A DNA stretch of 64,000 bases, from positions 1 to 64,000 of the forward strand of contig JBBPIE010000019.1 in the NCBI GenBank assembly GCA_038040485.1. The letters are read 5' to 3'. Both the position numbers and the translations under genes were made by a program. Shown here piece by piece: positions 42,139-50,728 of the stretch; positions within the stretch are counted from its first letter, which is position 1; every line of letters starts with the position of its first letter. The notes beneath the pieces are model-generated. The model saw nothing but the letters and a program-made list of their open reading frames with translations, did no database searches and was not told the DNA's origin. The DNA comes from Onstottus_B arcticum (lineage in GTDB: Bacteria; Acidobacteriota; Blastocatellia; UBA7656).

Positions 42139-43695
42139 ATGAATCGCATCGCTTCCCTCGGAATGAGCATTCTGATGATCGTGTGTCCGTTGCTGGCTCA
42201 AACCCCGCTGCGCACGGGGCGCTTCCCTGAGCAGCAGCAACAGACTCAACAACCCCAGCCGACCGAACAGGGACAAGCGCGGCGCGGACCAGCGCCCGAG
42301 GAGAAAAGCTCCGTCACCCATCACAGCGCTCGCATCGGCGGGCAGCAGATCAACTACACCGCGACCGCCGCCACGTATGTCATCAAGGCTGATGACGGTA
42401 CGCCAAAGGCGACTTACTTTTTTGTCGCGTATACAAGAGATGATGTGCCGGACGCTTCAAAGCGACCCGTGTCGTTCGTCTACAACGGCGGTCCCGGGTC
42501 GGCCTCTTCGTATACCCACATGGGATTGGGTCCGAGGCGCATAGTGCTGACCGACGATGGACACGGCATGCCTGCCCCGTACTCGACTATCGAGAACGGC
42601 GATTCATTTCTGGATTCCACCGATCTGGTGTTTGTGGATGCGATCTCCACCGGCTTCAGCCGACCTGCGCCCGGTGAGAATACGGCGCAGTTCTACGGCG
42701 TGCTGCAAGACGCCACCTTCTTTGCCGATTTCATCTACCAGTATCTCAGTCGCGCCCAGCGCTGGGCTTCGCCGAAGTTCCTGATTGGTGAGAGCTACGG
42801 CACGACACGTTCCGCGCAACTGTCACAAGTTCTGCAGCAGCGTCATCAAATCTACTTGAATGGGATCGCCTTGTTATCGGCAGTGGGGTTCGGCAACTGG
42901 GGCGCGGATGACCGGACGATCTTTTTTCTGCCAACCCTGGTCGTGTCGGCGTGGTATCACCATTTGTTGCCGCCCGATCTGCAAAAGCTGAGTATTGCCG
43001 AGTTGGCGCAACAAGCCCGGCAGTTTGCTCACGGAGAATATGCGGCGGCTCTCGAAAAGGGAGACGAACTGCCGCAGGTCGAGTACCAGAAGGTCGTTAA
43101 GAGCCTGGCGCGCTTTACCGCGCTTTCGCCGACCTACATCGAGCGGACCAACCTGCGTATCAGCCCTCAACGATGGTTCAAGGAACTCCTGCGGGACAAA
43201 CGCCAGACGATCGGTCGAATCGATGCGAGGTTTCTTGGCATGGACGCGGATGCCGCCGGAGAGCGTTACGAATACGACTCGAGCCTGGCGTCGTACGATG
43301 GCGCTTACGTCGCGATGTTCCAGGACTATGTACGCCGCGAGCTGAAATGGAACACGGATATGTATTACACACTCAGCGCTCGTGTTCAGCCGTGGGACCA
43401 GGGGCAACCGGGCCAGCCGGCGGAAGCTTTGCGAGCGGCGATGACCTCTCAAGGCTTTTTGAAGGTGCTCGTGATCTGTGGTTATTACGACCTTGCCACT
43501 CCGTTCAATGGGATCGAGCACACTGTCTCGCACATGAGTCTCGAGCCGGCGATCCGTAAGAACATCAGCTTTAGCTATTACGAAGCCGGACACATGATGT
43601 ACATCGAGAAGAAATCGCGCGAGAGGCTGCACAAAGACGTGACCGCTTTCATCAACAGCGCGGCGAAGAACGACGGCGTCGCAAGTTCGCAATAG
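42139..43695 (+). CDS. Secreted S10 serine carboxypeptidase-like protein
   Basis: This 518-residue product has a signal peptide (IASLGMSILMIVCPLLAQ) followed by a Gln/Pro-rich linker. The S10 fold is indicated by PVSFVYNGGPGSASSYTHMG (oxyanion), the nucleophile GESYGTTRSAQ, Asp in CGYYDLATPFNGIEH and His in YYEAGHMMYI. These enzymes remove C-terminal residues or hydrolyse small peptides at acid pH; the family is frequent in acidobacteria. ATG 42139 follows TAGGAGAG. It is flanked by hairpin repeats on both sides and looks monocistronic. Confidence 0.93.
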   Translation: MNRIASLGMSILMIVCPLLAQTPLRTGRFPEQQQQTQQPQPTEQGQARRGPAPEEKSSVTHHSARIGGQQINYTATAATYVIKADDGTPKATYFFVAYTRDDVPDASKRPVSFVYNGGPGSASSYTHMGLGPRRIVLTDDGHGMPAPYSTIENGDSFLDSTDLVFVDAISTGFSRPAPGENTAQFYGVLQDATFFADFIYQYLSRAQRWASPKFLIGESYGTTRSAQLSQVLQQRHQIYLNGIALLSAVGFGNWGADDRTIFFLPTLVVSAWYHHLLPPDLQKLSIAELAQQARQFAHGEYAAALEKGDELPQVEYQKVVKSLARFTALSPTYIERTNLRISPQRWFKELLRDKRQTIGRIDARFLGMDADAAGERYEYDSSLASYDGAYVAMFQDYVRRELKWNTDMYYTLSARVQPWDQGQPGQPAEALRAAMTSQGFLKVLVICGYYDLATPFNGIEHTVSHMSLEPAIRKNISFSYYEAGHMMYIEKKSRERLHKDVTAFINSAAKNDGVASSQ

Positions 43696-43713
43696 CGATA
43701 CTTCTCTAAGCAA

Positions 43714-43789
43714 CCTCGGCGGCTCTGTGTCTTTGCGGTTGATCAGTGTCGGGGCGTCTTCTAACCGCAGAGTCGCAGAGACGCCGAGG
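43714..43789. repeat. AACCGCAGAG-family hairpin, copy 3
   Basis: The arm at 43714-43740 (CCTCGGCGGCTCTGTGTC...) is inverted at 43761-43789 (CTAACCGCAGAGTCGCAGAG...). It begins 18 bases after the S10 peptidase stop, in terminator position. Confidence 0.75.
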
Positions 43790-43852
43790 CCTCGCAGAGA
43801 AGAGCACGAATCGCGGGCCGTCTTAGAGTTGGGCCTGTTTGGAAATTAAGCT

Positions 43853-44545
43853 ATGAACAAGCATCTGGTCCTGGGTTCGCGCATCGATGCGCTGCTCGAT
43901 CGGCTATACGCGCAACACGCCAGCCAGGACGAAGCGCTGGGCTCGTATTTCGCGGTTCGCGCCCAGGAGCCCGACTACGATTGGAGTGCGTTCGACGACC
44001 GAACAAATCAGTTCCTGAGCGACAAGCTCGTCGCGCTCGATCGCGACAAGGCAGAATTCTGCTATCAGCTTTGCCGCGCCCTGCGCGCCAGGCGAGTCGT
44101 CGAAGCGGGAACGTCATTTGGAGTTTCGACACTCTTTCTCGCAGCCGCCGTCCGAGACAATGTCCGCGGCGACGGCGGAGAAGGCCTCGTGATCGGCACG
44201 GAATATGAACCAGAGAAAGCCAAGGCCGCGCGCGCTAATTTCGCCGAAGCCGGCCTGTCTGATTTCATCGATTTGCGCGAAGGCGATTTGCGCGAGACGC
44301 TAGCGGATGTCGGCGCGCCGGTGGATTTCATGCTAATCGACATCTGGACGCCAATGGCTCGGCCGGCGCTCGAACTAGTCGCACCTTGCTTGCGCGAAGG
44401 CGCTGTAATCATCTGCGACAACACCGCCCAATTCCCCGAGGCGTATCGCGACTATTTTGAGTTCATAAACGATCCGGCTAACCGTTTTCGCACGATGACG
44501 TTGCCCTTCGAGGGCGGGCTGGAATTCACAGTTCGAGCAGGTTGA
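43853..44545 (+). CDS. Class I SAM-dependent O-methyltransferase-like protein
   Basis: This 230-residue protein has the Rossmann motif I RRVVEAGTSFGVSTLFLAAA (about residues 79-98), an acidic residue at the end of strand 2 (IGTEYEPEKAKAAR), and a motif-IV-like DFMLIDIWTPM. The layout matches catechol-type O-methyltransferases (OMT family 3), although the metal-binding Asp set is only partly evident. The substrate is unknown. It is monocistronic between two hairpin elements. The ATG at 43853 has no strong ribosome-binding site. Confidence 0.85.
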   Translation: MNKHLVLGSRIDALLDRLYAQHASQDEALGSYFAVRAQEPDYDWSAFDDRTNQFLSDKLVALDRDKAEFCYQLCRALRARRVVEAGTSFGVSTLFLAAAVRDNVRGDGGEGLVIGTEYEPEKAKAARANFAEAGLSDFIDLREGDLRETLADVGAPVDFMLIDIWTPMARPALELVAPCLREGAVIICDNTAQFPEAYRDYFEFINDPANRFRTMTLPFEGGLEFTVRAG

Positions 44546-44551
44546 ACCAGT

Positions 44552-44691
44552 ACTCAGTCACGATGATTTTGATGAACCTGTACGGGCGTCCCTCCGTGGG
44601 CGCCCCTTGGTCGCGACCCTGCTCCTGCGTGAGAAGGGGCGCCCACAGAGGGACGCCCATACAGCTCTATCATCTTGAGCGTGACTGAGTG
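44552..44691. repeat. 140-bp imperfect palindrome with ACTCAGTCACG terminal inverted repeats
   Basis: ACTCAGTCACG at 44552-44562 is exactly inverted at 44681-44691. The arms continue as TGTACGGGCGTCCCTC...GGGCGCCCCTT on the left and its near-complement AAGGGGCGCCCAC...GGGACGCCCATACA on the right. The element follows the methyltransferase stop by a few bases. It looks like a MITE-sized fold-back element, but I see no clear target-site duplication. Confidence 0.7.
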
Positions 44692-44743
44692 ATCGACTTG
44701 CAACACGCGTGACAACTGAACGTCTCACTCACACCACGCTCCA

Positions 44744-44773
44744 CTGACAACTCACCGCGCCCGCTGGTATCAT
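44744..44773 (+). promoter_or_regulatory. Candidate proC promoter
   Basis: CTGACA (44744-44749) is followed after 18 bases by TATCAT (44768-44773), about 55 bases before the proC ATG. Confidence 0.4.
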
Positions 44774-44828
44774 CCCAGCTCAACATTACTCAACGACTAG
44801 CCTTACTCAACGATCGGAGAATCTTTCA

Positions 44829-45644
44829 ATGTTGGAGAACAAGAAGCTCGCGGTGCTCGGCTGCGGCAAGCTCGGCGAGATCCTCATCAAAGGCTTGCTT
44901 GAAGCGGGCGTCATCGACGCCCGCAACGTCCGCGTAACCGCCGGGCATCAACAGCGGCTCGACCAGATGCGCGAGCGTTTCGGCGTCGCGGGTACTCTCT
45001 CAAACAAAGTGGCCGCCGCGACCGCCGACTTGATCATCCTTGCCGTCAAACCACAGACGGTCCCGATAGTCGTTGCCGAGATTGGCGACTCGCTGCGGCC
45101 GGCTCAGTTGCTCATCTCGGTGGCCGCCTCGGTCAGCACCGCCTTCATCGAAAAGCATCTGGCGGCGCCGGTTCCGGTCATTCGCGCTATGCCAAACACG
45201 CCGTGTCTTTTGAATAAAGGCATGACCGGGATCGCTGCGGGCAAGAACGCTTCGGCTGAGCACCTCGCGCTTGCGAAGTTCATCTTCGACTCGGTAGGCC
45301 GCTCTCTGGTCGTTGATGAGAAACACATGGACGCGATCACCGGGCTTTCAGCAAGCGGGCCTGCGTTTATCTACATCGTCATCGAATCGCTTGCCGAAGC
45401 CGGAGTAAAAGTCGGGTTGCCGCGTGATATCGCCACCGAGCTTGCGGCGCAGACGGTTGTGGGCGCGGGCTCGATGGTGCTCGAAACAGGCGAGCATCCG
45501 GCTAAGCTCAAGGACACGGTGACGACTCCAGCAGGCTGCACGATCGACGGCATACTCGAGCTTGAAGAAGGCGGCTTGCGGGTCACTCTGATCAAGGCTG
45601 TCGTGAAGGCAACACAACGAGCAAAAGAACTGCTGGAGACTTAG
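44829..45644 (+). CDS. proC: Pyrroline-5-carboxylate reductase
   Basis: This 271-residue enzyme performs the last step of proline synthesis, reducing P5C with NAD(P)H. The N-terminal VLGCGKLGEILIKGLLEAG is the nucleotide-binding motif. RAMPNTPCLLNKGMTGIAAG and the C-terminal signature region ELAAQTVVGAGSMVLE with HPAKLKDTVTTPAGCTIDG complete the family pattern. Length is normal. The ATG at 44829 is preceded by a GGAGAATC ribosome-binding site. It is followed by the GTTGGTGG palindrome array and is not obviously part of an operon. Confidence 0.96.
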   Translation: MLENKKLAVLGCGKLGEILIKGLLEAGVIDARNVRVTAGHQQRLDQMRERFGVAGTLSNKVAAATADLIILAVKPQTVPIVVAEIGDSLRPAQLLISVAASVSTAFIEKHLAAPVPVIRAMPNTPCLLNKGMTGIAAGKNASAEHLALAKFIFDSVGRSLVVDEKHMDAITGLSASGPAFIYIVIESLAEAGVKVGLPRDIATELAAQTVVGAGSMVLETGEHPAKLKDTVTTPAGCTIDGILELEEGGLRVTLIKAVVKATQRAKELLET

Positions 45645-45695
45645 CAAACTACCGAAGATGCCAAGAACAGCATCACTCTCGGAAGTGCTGACAAT

Positions 45696-45944
45696 CCCAC
45701 CAACGCAGTTGGTGGATTGTTCATACGTGGCCTACGAGCAAGAATGCGGCGGGCGTTTGAATCCCACCAACGCAGTTGGTGGTTCTTTCATACCCAGCCT
45801 GACTCTCCATTCGGATTCACTTTCCTGTCCATCGGCGCCAGTCGGATATGAACGATCCACCAACTGCGTTGGTGGGATTCGGGACCGCCGACCAGTGTTC
45901 CTGTGTAGGCTGAGTATGAACGCACCACCAACTGCGTTGGTGGG
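45696..45944. repeat. Mirror array of CCACCAAC-GCA-GTTGGTGG palindromes
   Basis: Two units with a GCA centre start at 45696 and 45763. Two units with the inverse TGC centre start at 45857 and 45925. Each is a self-complementary 19-base hairpin. Flanking sequence is also mirrored (GTTCATAC after left units, TATGAACG before right units). The period is 67-68 bp. The array fills most of the gap between proC and the DUF885 gene; I see no other feature in 45645-46076. Confidence 0.85.
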
Positions 45945-46076
45945 ATTTCATCTCAGTATTTGTGTGTCATCGACTTTTTCAGGAGGCAGCGAGAAGGCCG
46001 GTCGGAGCTAAATCGTTGCGCGAAGGCACGAAGAATCACGAAGACGACAACAAAAACTTGCCGAGAGGGAATACTT

Positions 46077-47894
46077 TTGGTCGAGGAATCGAGATGGAAG
46101 AAGGCGAACGCTTCTGGAATCGCGAGAATCCGGCAACTCAGCCGCGTTGTCGCATGCGTTGTTGCTTCAGCCTTGTTGCTCTTTCCGTTTGTCTTCACTC
46201 CGCGCGCTTTGGGCCAGATTACTGAATCGAAGAATGAGATGGCGGCGGCGAACTATCCAAAACTAGTCGAGGAATACCTGCTGGACTTGCACGCGCGGCA
46301 TCCTAACCTCGCGGCTGCGAGCGGCATTCACGCGTGGGACGGCCAGCTCGAAGACTTCAGCGCGATTGCTGTCTCAAACGAGATTTCGGCGATCAAGCGT
46401 TTCCAGTCGCGGCTCGATAAGGTGCCACCGCTTGAGCTGAGCTTGTCGGATGTGTGCGACTACCAGATTCTCGTTTTGAACATGAAAGCGCGCCTGCTTG
46501 AGCTCGAGCAGATCAAGAACTTCGAACGGAACCCGCAAGTTTACAGCGACGTGATCTCGACCGGTTTGCTGCAAATCGCCATCTTCCCTTACACACCGCT
46601 GGACTCGCGCATTCGCCACGTCATCGCCAAAGAGAAGCTTGTCCCGCGCTTGCTCGATTCCGCGCGCGAGAACATTCGCAACTCGCCCGCGATCTTTTTG
46701 AAGGTAGCGCTGGAAAGCTTCAAGGGCACGCTCAGCTTTATCAAGACCGATCTTCCAAAAGCGTTTGCTTCGGTCAAAGACGAGAAGCTCCAACGTGAGT
46801 TCAAGAAATCTACAAAGCTTGCGGCCGAAGCCGTCGCCGGATATATCAAGCACTTGGAACCCATCAAGCCCGATCCTGAGGTCAGCTTTGCGATCGGGAA
46901 GCAGAACTATGAAGCCAAACTGAAGTATGACGAAGGGATCGAGATTCCGGTCGAGACGTTGCTAAAGATCGGGTACCGCGAGCTTGCAAGAGCGCAGGAT
47001 GAGTTTCGCAAGACGGCTGCTCGCATTGACACCGCACGAGATCCGAAAGCTGTGTGGGCAAGCCTGCAAGCCGATCATCCCAAGGCCGGCGCGCTTGTCG
47101 AAGAAGCACAGAAGCAGCTCTTAGGGTTGGTTCGTTTTATACAGGAGAAAGGAATCGTCACCCTGCCGAAAGGCGAAGTGCCGCTCGTCGCGCCGACGCC
47201 GGATTTCATGCGCTGGTCAACCGCGAGCATGTGGACGCCGGGCCCGTTCGAACACGGCTCATTGCCCGCGCGTTATCTTGTGACCGATGTCGATCCGAAG
47301 TGGAGCGACAAGCAGAAGGAAGAATATCTTTCGTCGCTCAACTATCCGCAGCTTTGGAGCACGTCGATTCACGAAGCTTACCCCGGCCACTTCGTGCAAG
47401 GCGTCTACTTGAAGCAGGTGGCCTCGCCCGTGCGCAAGTTGTGGGCGTTGGCGCCGGCAAGTTTCGTGGAAGGCTGGGCGCACTACACTGAGCAGATGAT
47501 GCTGGAAGAAGGCTTCTCAAGCGGCGACCCGAAGATCAAGATGGGCCAACTCGCGGACGCGCTGCTGAGACTGTGCAGGTTTGTTGTGGCAATTCGCTTG
47601 CACACCGAAGGGATGACAGTAGAGCAGGGAACTCGCTTCTTTATGGAGAACGCGTATATGGGCGAGACGCCGTCGCGGATCGAAGCCGAGCGCGGGACAT
47701 TTGATCCCACATATCTCGTCTACGCAGTTGGCAAACTTGCGATCTTGAAGCTGAGGGATGACTACAAGCGGAGCCGCGGAGCTGAGTTCTCGCTTCGAGA
47801 GTTTCACGATCGTTTGCTGTCAAACGGCAACGCCCCTATACGATTGCACCGCCAGATGATGATGCCGGGCGACCGGGGAAGGCTGATTGAATAA
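46077..47894 (+). CDS. DUF885 family putative metallopeptidase, exported
   Basis: This protein of about 605 residues carries STSIHEAYPGHFVQGVYLKQ, the HExxxPGH pattern of the DUF885 family, thought to be a zinc-peptidase-like site, with a downstream EGWAHYTEQMMLEEGF. An N-terminal hydrophobic segment (VVACVVASALLLFPFVF) is a signal or anchor. I chose TTG 46077, which has GAGAGGGA at good spacing; the frame is open to 45960, and no ATG is close. The region before it contains a GCGAAGGCACGAAG-type repeat. Some relatives are described as dipeptidases, but substrate is unknown here. Confidence 0.88.
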   Translation: MVEESRWKKANASGIARIRQLSRVVACVVASALLLFPFVFTPRALGQITESKNEMAAANYPKLVEEYLLDLHARHPNLAAASGIHAWDGQLEDFSAIAVSNEISAIKRFQSRLDKVPPLELSLSDVCDYQILVLNMKARLLELEQIKNFERNPQVYSDVISTGLLQIAIFPYTPLDSRIRHVIAKEKLVPRLLDSARENIRNSPAIFLKVALESFKGTLSFIKTDLPKAFASVKDEKLQREFKKSTKLAAEAVAGYIKHLEPIKPDPEVSFAIGKQNYEAKLKYDEGIEIPVETLLKIGYRELARAQDEFRKTAARIDTARDPKAVWASLQADHPKAGALVEEAQKQLLGLVRFIQEKGIVTLPKGEVPLVAPTPDFMRWSTASMWTPGPFEHGSLPARYLVTDVDPKWSDKQKEEYLSSLNYPQLWSTSIHEAYPGHFVQGVYLKQVASPVRKLWALAPASFVEGWAHYTEQMMLEEGFSSGDPKIKMGQLADALLRLCRFVVAIRLHTEGMTVEQGTRFFMENAYMGETPSRIEAERGTFDPTYLVYAVGKLAILKLRDDYKRSRGAEFSLREFHDRLLSNGNAPIRLHRQMMMPGDRGRLIE

Positions 47895-48056
47895 GCTGGA
47901 TGCGACCGAGGCAGCAACTTCAAGCGACACTTTTTCGTTCTTTGCGTACTGCGTCGCTCGCCCGCGGAAGCCCTACCTATTGGAAGGGCCGATTCCTTAC
48001 GGTGCCGCAATCTCATGATGAGATGAAATTGAATTTGAAACCGAGGAGCAGCAGAC

Positions 48057-48272
48057 ATGAATCAATCGGTGCTTGCACAAATTGAAGAGACCTTCAACAG
48101 ACTAAAGGTTTCTGAACAGCTCTCGCTAATTGAACGACTCGTACATCAGGTACGCCAGAACAGCCTGAAACAAACAAACGATCTCGATGCCCAACTTGCT
48201 CTCATGGCCGCTGATCCCGAGATCCAAGATGAAATGGAAAGAATCGAACAAGAATTTGCGTACGCAGAGTAA
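48057..48272 (+). CDS. Small antitoxin-like orphan protein
   Basis: This 71-residue acidic, helical protein has a GAGGAG ribosome-binding site. The text LKVSEQLSLIERLVHQVRQN and the C-terminal ALMAADPEIQDEMERIEQEF resemble small antitoxin-like proteins usually encoded before a PIN or RelE-type toxin. No toxin follows: the next gene is on the opposite strand and ends ten bases away. It may be an orphan left after loss of a partner, or a stand-alone protein. The family call is tentative. Confidence 0.6.
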   Translation: MNQSVLAQIEETFNRLKVSEQLSLIERLVHQVRQNSLKQTNDLDAQLALMAADPEIQDEMERIEQEFAYAE

Positions 48273-48281
48273 GCTCCCGCG

Positions 48282-49937
48282 TTAGTTTTTCCGCAGGTCC
48301 CCGTCGCGTGAGGCACGCAAGCGGCGAATGTCTTCAGCCATGATCTTTGCCGTAGGTATCTCCGCAACCGCGCGTTTCATCTGCTCGTCGCCTTCAAGCA
48401 GTATCTGATAAGCCGTCTCGATCCCAAAGGCCGCAGTGACCAGCTCGTAGCGTATTCCGCGTTTGACGTAGTCCGCTTCCTTGTCGACACGCGACGGATC
48501 GATTTTCAGCTGACCGTGAGCTTTGAGAAACGTCTTGAACGCCGCAAGCACCTTCTCATCGACCACATACTCGTTAGCCCCAAGCCGATGGTTGTGATCC
48601 GCAGGCCGGTCCATCTTGTAGTCGGTCAGTCCCGGAATCTGGCCGGCGACCATCAAGTGCACAAACGCGAACACCGGATCGCGCCAGAAGTTCTGAAGCT
48701 CGATCTCGCGCGGCGTAAACCTCACCTTGACCGCCACGTCGGGCTCGATGCCTCCGCCGCCATAAACCGTTCGGCCCGAGTCTGTCCGCTTCTCGTCGGT
48801 TTTGCTGGCAGCTTCCTTGTCGCCGCGTTTCAGGTAGTAGTCGTAGAACGAGCGGCCGCTGTACTCGCGTTGGATCAACCGCCCGCTCGGCGTGTAGTAG
48901 TGGCCGGTGGTGAGGATCAACGCCGAGCCATCGCTCAGAGGAAACGGATTCTGAACGAGCCCCTTGCCAAACGTGTTCTCGCCCACGATTCTCGCGCGGT
49001 CGTGGTCTTGCAATGCGCCCGCTACGATCTCGGCGGCCGAGGCGCTTCCTCGATCGACCAGAACCACGATCGGGTAGTCGTCGGGCGACGCGTTGTTCGC
49101 CGTGTAATCGCGCGACGGGAAGACCGCCGGCCGGCCTCGCATTGAAAGTATTTTCTGGCCGCGATACAGAAAGCCGTTGGTGACCTTTGAAGCTTGATCG
49201 ACCAGTCCGCCGTGGTTGCCTCGAAGGTCCAACACCAGCGACGTCATCCCCTGCTTGCGCAAGTCCGCGAGCGCCGCGCGCGTCTCGTCGTAGGTTGTGG
49301 TGTTGAAGCCCCGCTCCAGATTCACATAGCCGACGCTGTCGCCGAACATGAAGTAGTTCGCGATCGATGGAAGCGGCACGGCGCCGCGCGAAAGCTTCAA
49401 TTCGAACGAGCTGGCGCCGGGCCGCGCGATCTTTAGATTGACGGAAGTGCCTTCCGGACCCAGGAGCTTGCTGCGAGCCTGAGTGACGGTCCAGCCGTTG
49501 GTCGCTTCGCCGTTGATCTCGGCTATGTTGTCGCCGTATCGAAGTCCCGCTCGATACGACGGCGTGCCTTCGGTTGGAGAAAGGATGTAGACCTTGTTGT
49601 TGCGTTGCGCGATTGTCGAGCCGATACCGAAGTAGCGGCTGCGCTGATCGTTTTGAAAGTCGTCCCACTGCTTGCGATCGAGATACATCGAGTGAGGGTC
49701 GAGCGTCCGAAGCATACCCGAGATCGAAGCGTTGGTGATCTTGTTGTAATCGACCTGGCCCGCGTAGTTGTCTTTTGCGGCCAGTAATGCGCCGGCAAAG
49801 TCATCGGCGATTTTTTTGCGGCTCGTGGTTTCGGCTTCGCTCTGACCCGCGGCTCGTTGTCCCGGGTGCGCGCCCGCAAATGTCACAGGAATCACGAGAG
49901 CCAATACCAGCAACCAGGTACGATTTCGAAGTTTCAT
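48282..49937 (-). CDS. S41-family C-terminal processing peptidase with PDZ domain
   Basis: This 551-residue exported serine protease has a signal peptide (LLVLALVIPVTFAGA). A PDZ domain spans about 100-190 (YILSPTEGTPSYRAGLRYGD). The catalytic core has LVLDLRGNHGGLVDQ and the Ser-Lys dyad: Ser in DRGSASAAEIVAGAL and Lys in GENTFGKGLVQNPFPL. The CtpA/Prc group trims C-termini of envelope proteins or degrades tagged ones. The C-terminal 150 residues are helical and less conserved. A plausible promoter lies at 50016-50044. It is convergent with the small antitoxin-like gene. Confidence 0.93.
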   Translation of the reverse strand: MKLRNRTWLLVLALVIPVTFAGAHPGQRAAGQSEAETTSRKKIADDFAGALLAAKDNYAGQVDYNKITNASISGMLRTLDPHSMYLDRKQWDDFQNDQRSRYFGIGSTIAQRNNKVYILSPTEGTPSYRAGLRYGDNIAEINGEATNGWTVTQARSKLLGPEGTSVNLKIARPGASSFELKLSRGAVPLPSIANYFMFGDSVGYVNLERGFNTTTYDETRAALADLRKQGMTSLVLDLRGNHGGLVDQASKVTNGFLYRGQKILSMRGRPAVFPSRDYTANNASPDDYPIVVLVDRGSASAAEIVAGALQDHDRARIVGENTFGKGLVQNPFPLSDGSALILTTGHYYTPSGRLIQREYSGRSFYDYYLKRGDKEAASKTDEKRTDSGRTVYGGGGIEPDVAVKVRFTPREIELQNFWRDPVFAFVHLMVAGQIPGLTDYKMDRPADHNHRLGANEYVVDEKVLAAFKTFLKAHGQLKIDPSRVDKEADYVKRGIRYELVTAAFGIETAYQILLEGDEQMKRAVAEIPTAKIMAEDIRRLRASRDGDLRKN

Positions 49938-50015
49938 GCTAGACCTTTCCCAGACAAGTTAGCGGGGCCAATTGCGCGCGCGCCGCGCCTCACGACACCT
50001 GAAACGCTCGTGTGA

Positions 50016-50044
50016 ATTCTAGCTTAGGGGGAGAGTGAAAACAA
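50016..50044 (-). promoter_or_regulatory. Candidate promoter of the S41 peptidase gene
   Basis: On the minus strand TTGTTT (50039-50044) is followed after 17 bases by TAGAAT (50016-50021), giving a leader of about 70 bases. Confidence 0.45.
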
Positions 50045-50091
50045 CTGATACTTCATTTAGGAGGTGTCCTGACGCCAATTCTCAGCGTTGT

Positions 50092-50164
50092 CTCGGCGTC
50101 TCGGCGACTCAGCGGTTAGAGGGTCTCGATGTTAACTAACCGCAGAGCCACGGAGGCGCGGAGG
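50092..50164. repeat. AACCGCAGAG-family hairpin, copy 4
   Basis: The arm at 50092-50119 (CTCGGCGTCTCGGCGACTC...) is inverted at 50136-50164 (CTAACCGCAGAGCCACGGAG...), with several mismatches. Unlike the other copies it lies upstream of both flanking genes, in a divergent gap. Confidence 0.7.
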
Positions 50165-50278
50165 TCCGGAACTCTATGTACTTTTAATGTGCTGGATCAA
50201 TCGACGACTGACACGCCGCGTTGCGGGGAGAAGGTGGCGATTCGAACGTTGGGGTGCCCGTCAGGTTTTTGCGGTTGA

Positions 50279-50550
50279 ATCCCGAACGGGATGCCGGATT
50301 AAAGCCACGGGTGAGTCCGCGAACCCGTGGAGCAACGCGCGAGGAAGGCTTCCTAACCCGCGAAGCGGGTGACGGATGGATGCAAGTACCAACCCCGGAA
50401 TTGAAGAACGACATCCTCAATGGTAGGCCTTTCTACGAGGTTCTAGTCAATCATTGCCGCCACCCGCTTCGCGGGTTAGTGCTGTTCCTTCGCCTCTCTC
50501 CACGGGTTCGCGGACTCACCCGTGGCTTTATGCCGCCACCCTTTCAGGGT
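50279..50550. repeat. Mirror array of three different palindromes per arm
   Basis: The left arm holds ATCCCGAACGGGAT (50279-50292), a 26-base palindrome starting CCACGGGTGAG (50305-50330), and ACCCGCGAAGCGGGT (50356-50370). The right arm holds them in reverse order: ACCCGCTTCGCGGGT (50462-50476), the inverse of the 26-mer (50500-50525) and ACCCTTTCAGGGT (50538-50550). It fills most of the divergent gap before the thiolase gene. No other feature is supported in this 791-base region apart from the hairpin at 50092 and the S41 promoter. Confidence 0.8.
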
Positions 50551-50728
50551 TGCCACCGAGGGCGAGCCCAAAATCCTGACGCGCACCCCGTTCGTTGCGC
50601 CTCGTTGAAGGGGCTTGGTCCTTCTGATACCTTTGTTGACGAGGACCTCTAATGCATTGGGCTTGTCGCGTAGCAATGGCTCGCATCGCAAACGGTACTC
50701 TGAACCTGGCAAACAGGAGAATTATTCG

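Noticed and set aside
45696..45944. CRISPR-like repeat group
   Set aside because: Only four short units with mirrored orientation and related flanks, no cas genes; better explained as a two-armed palindrome element.
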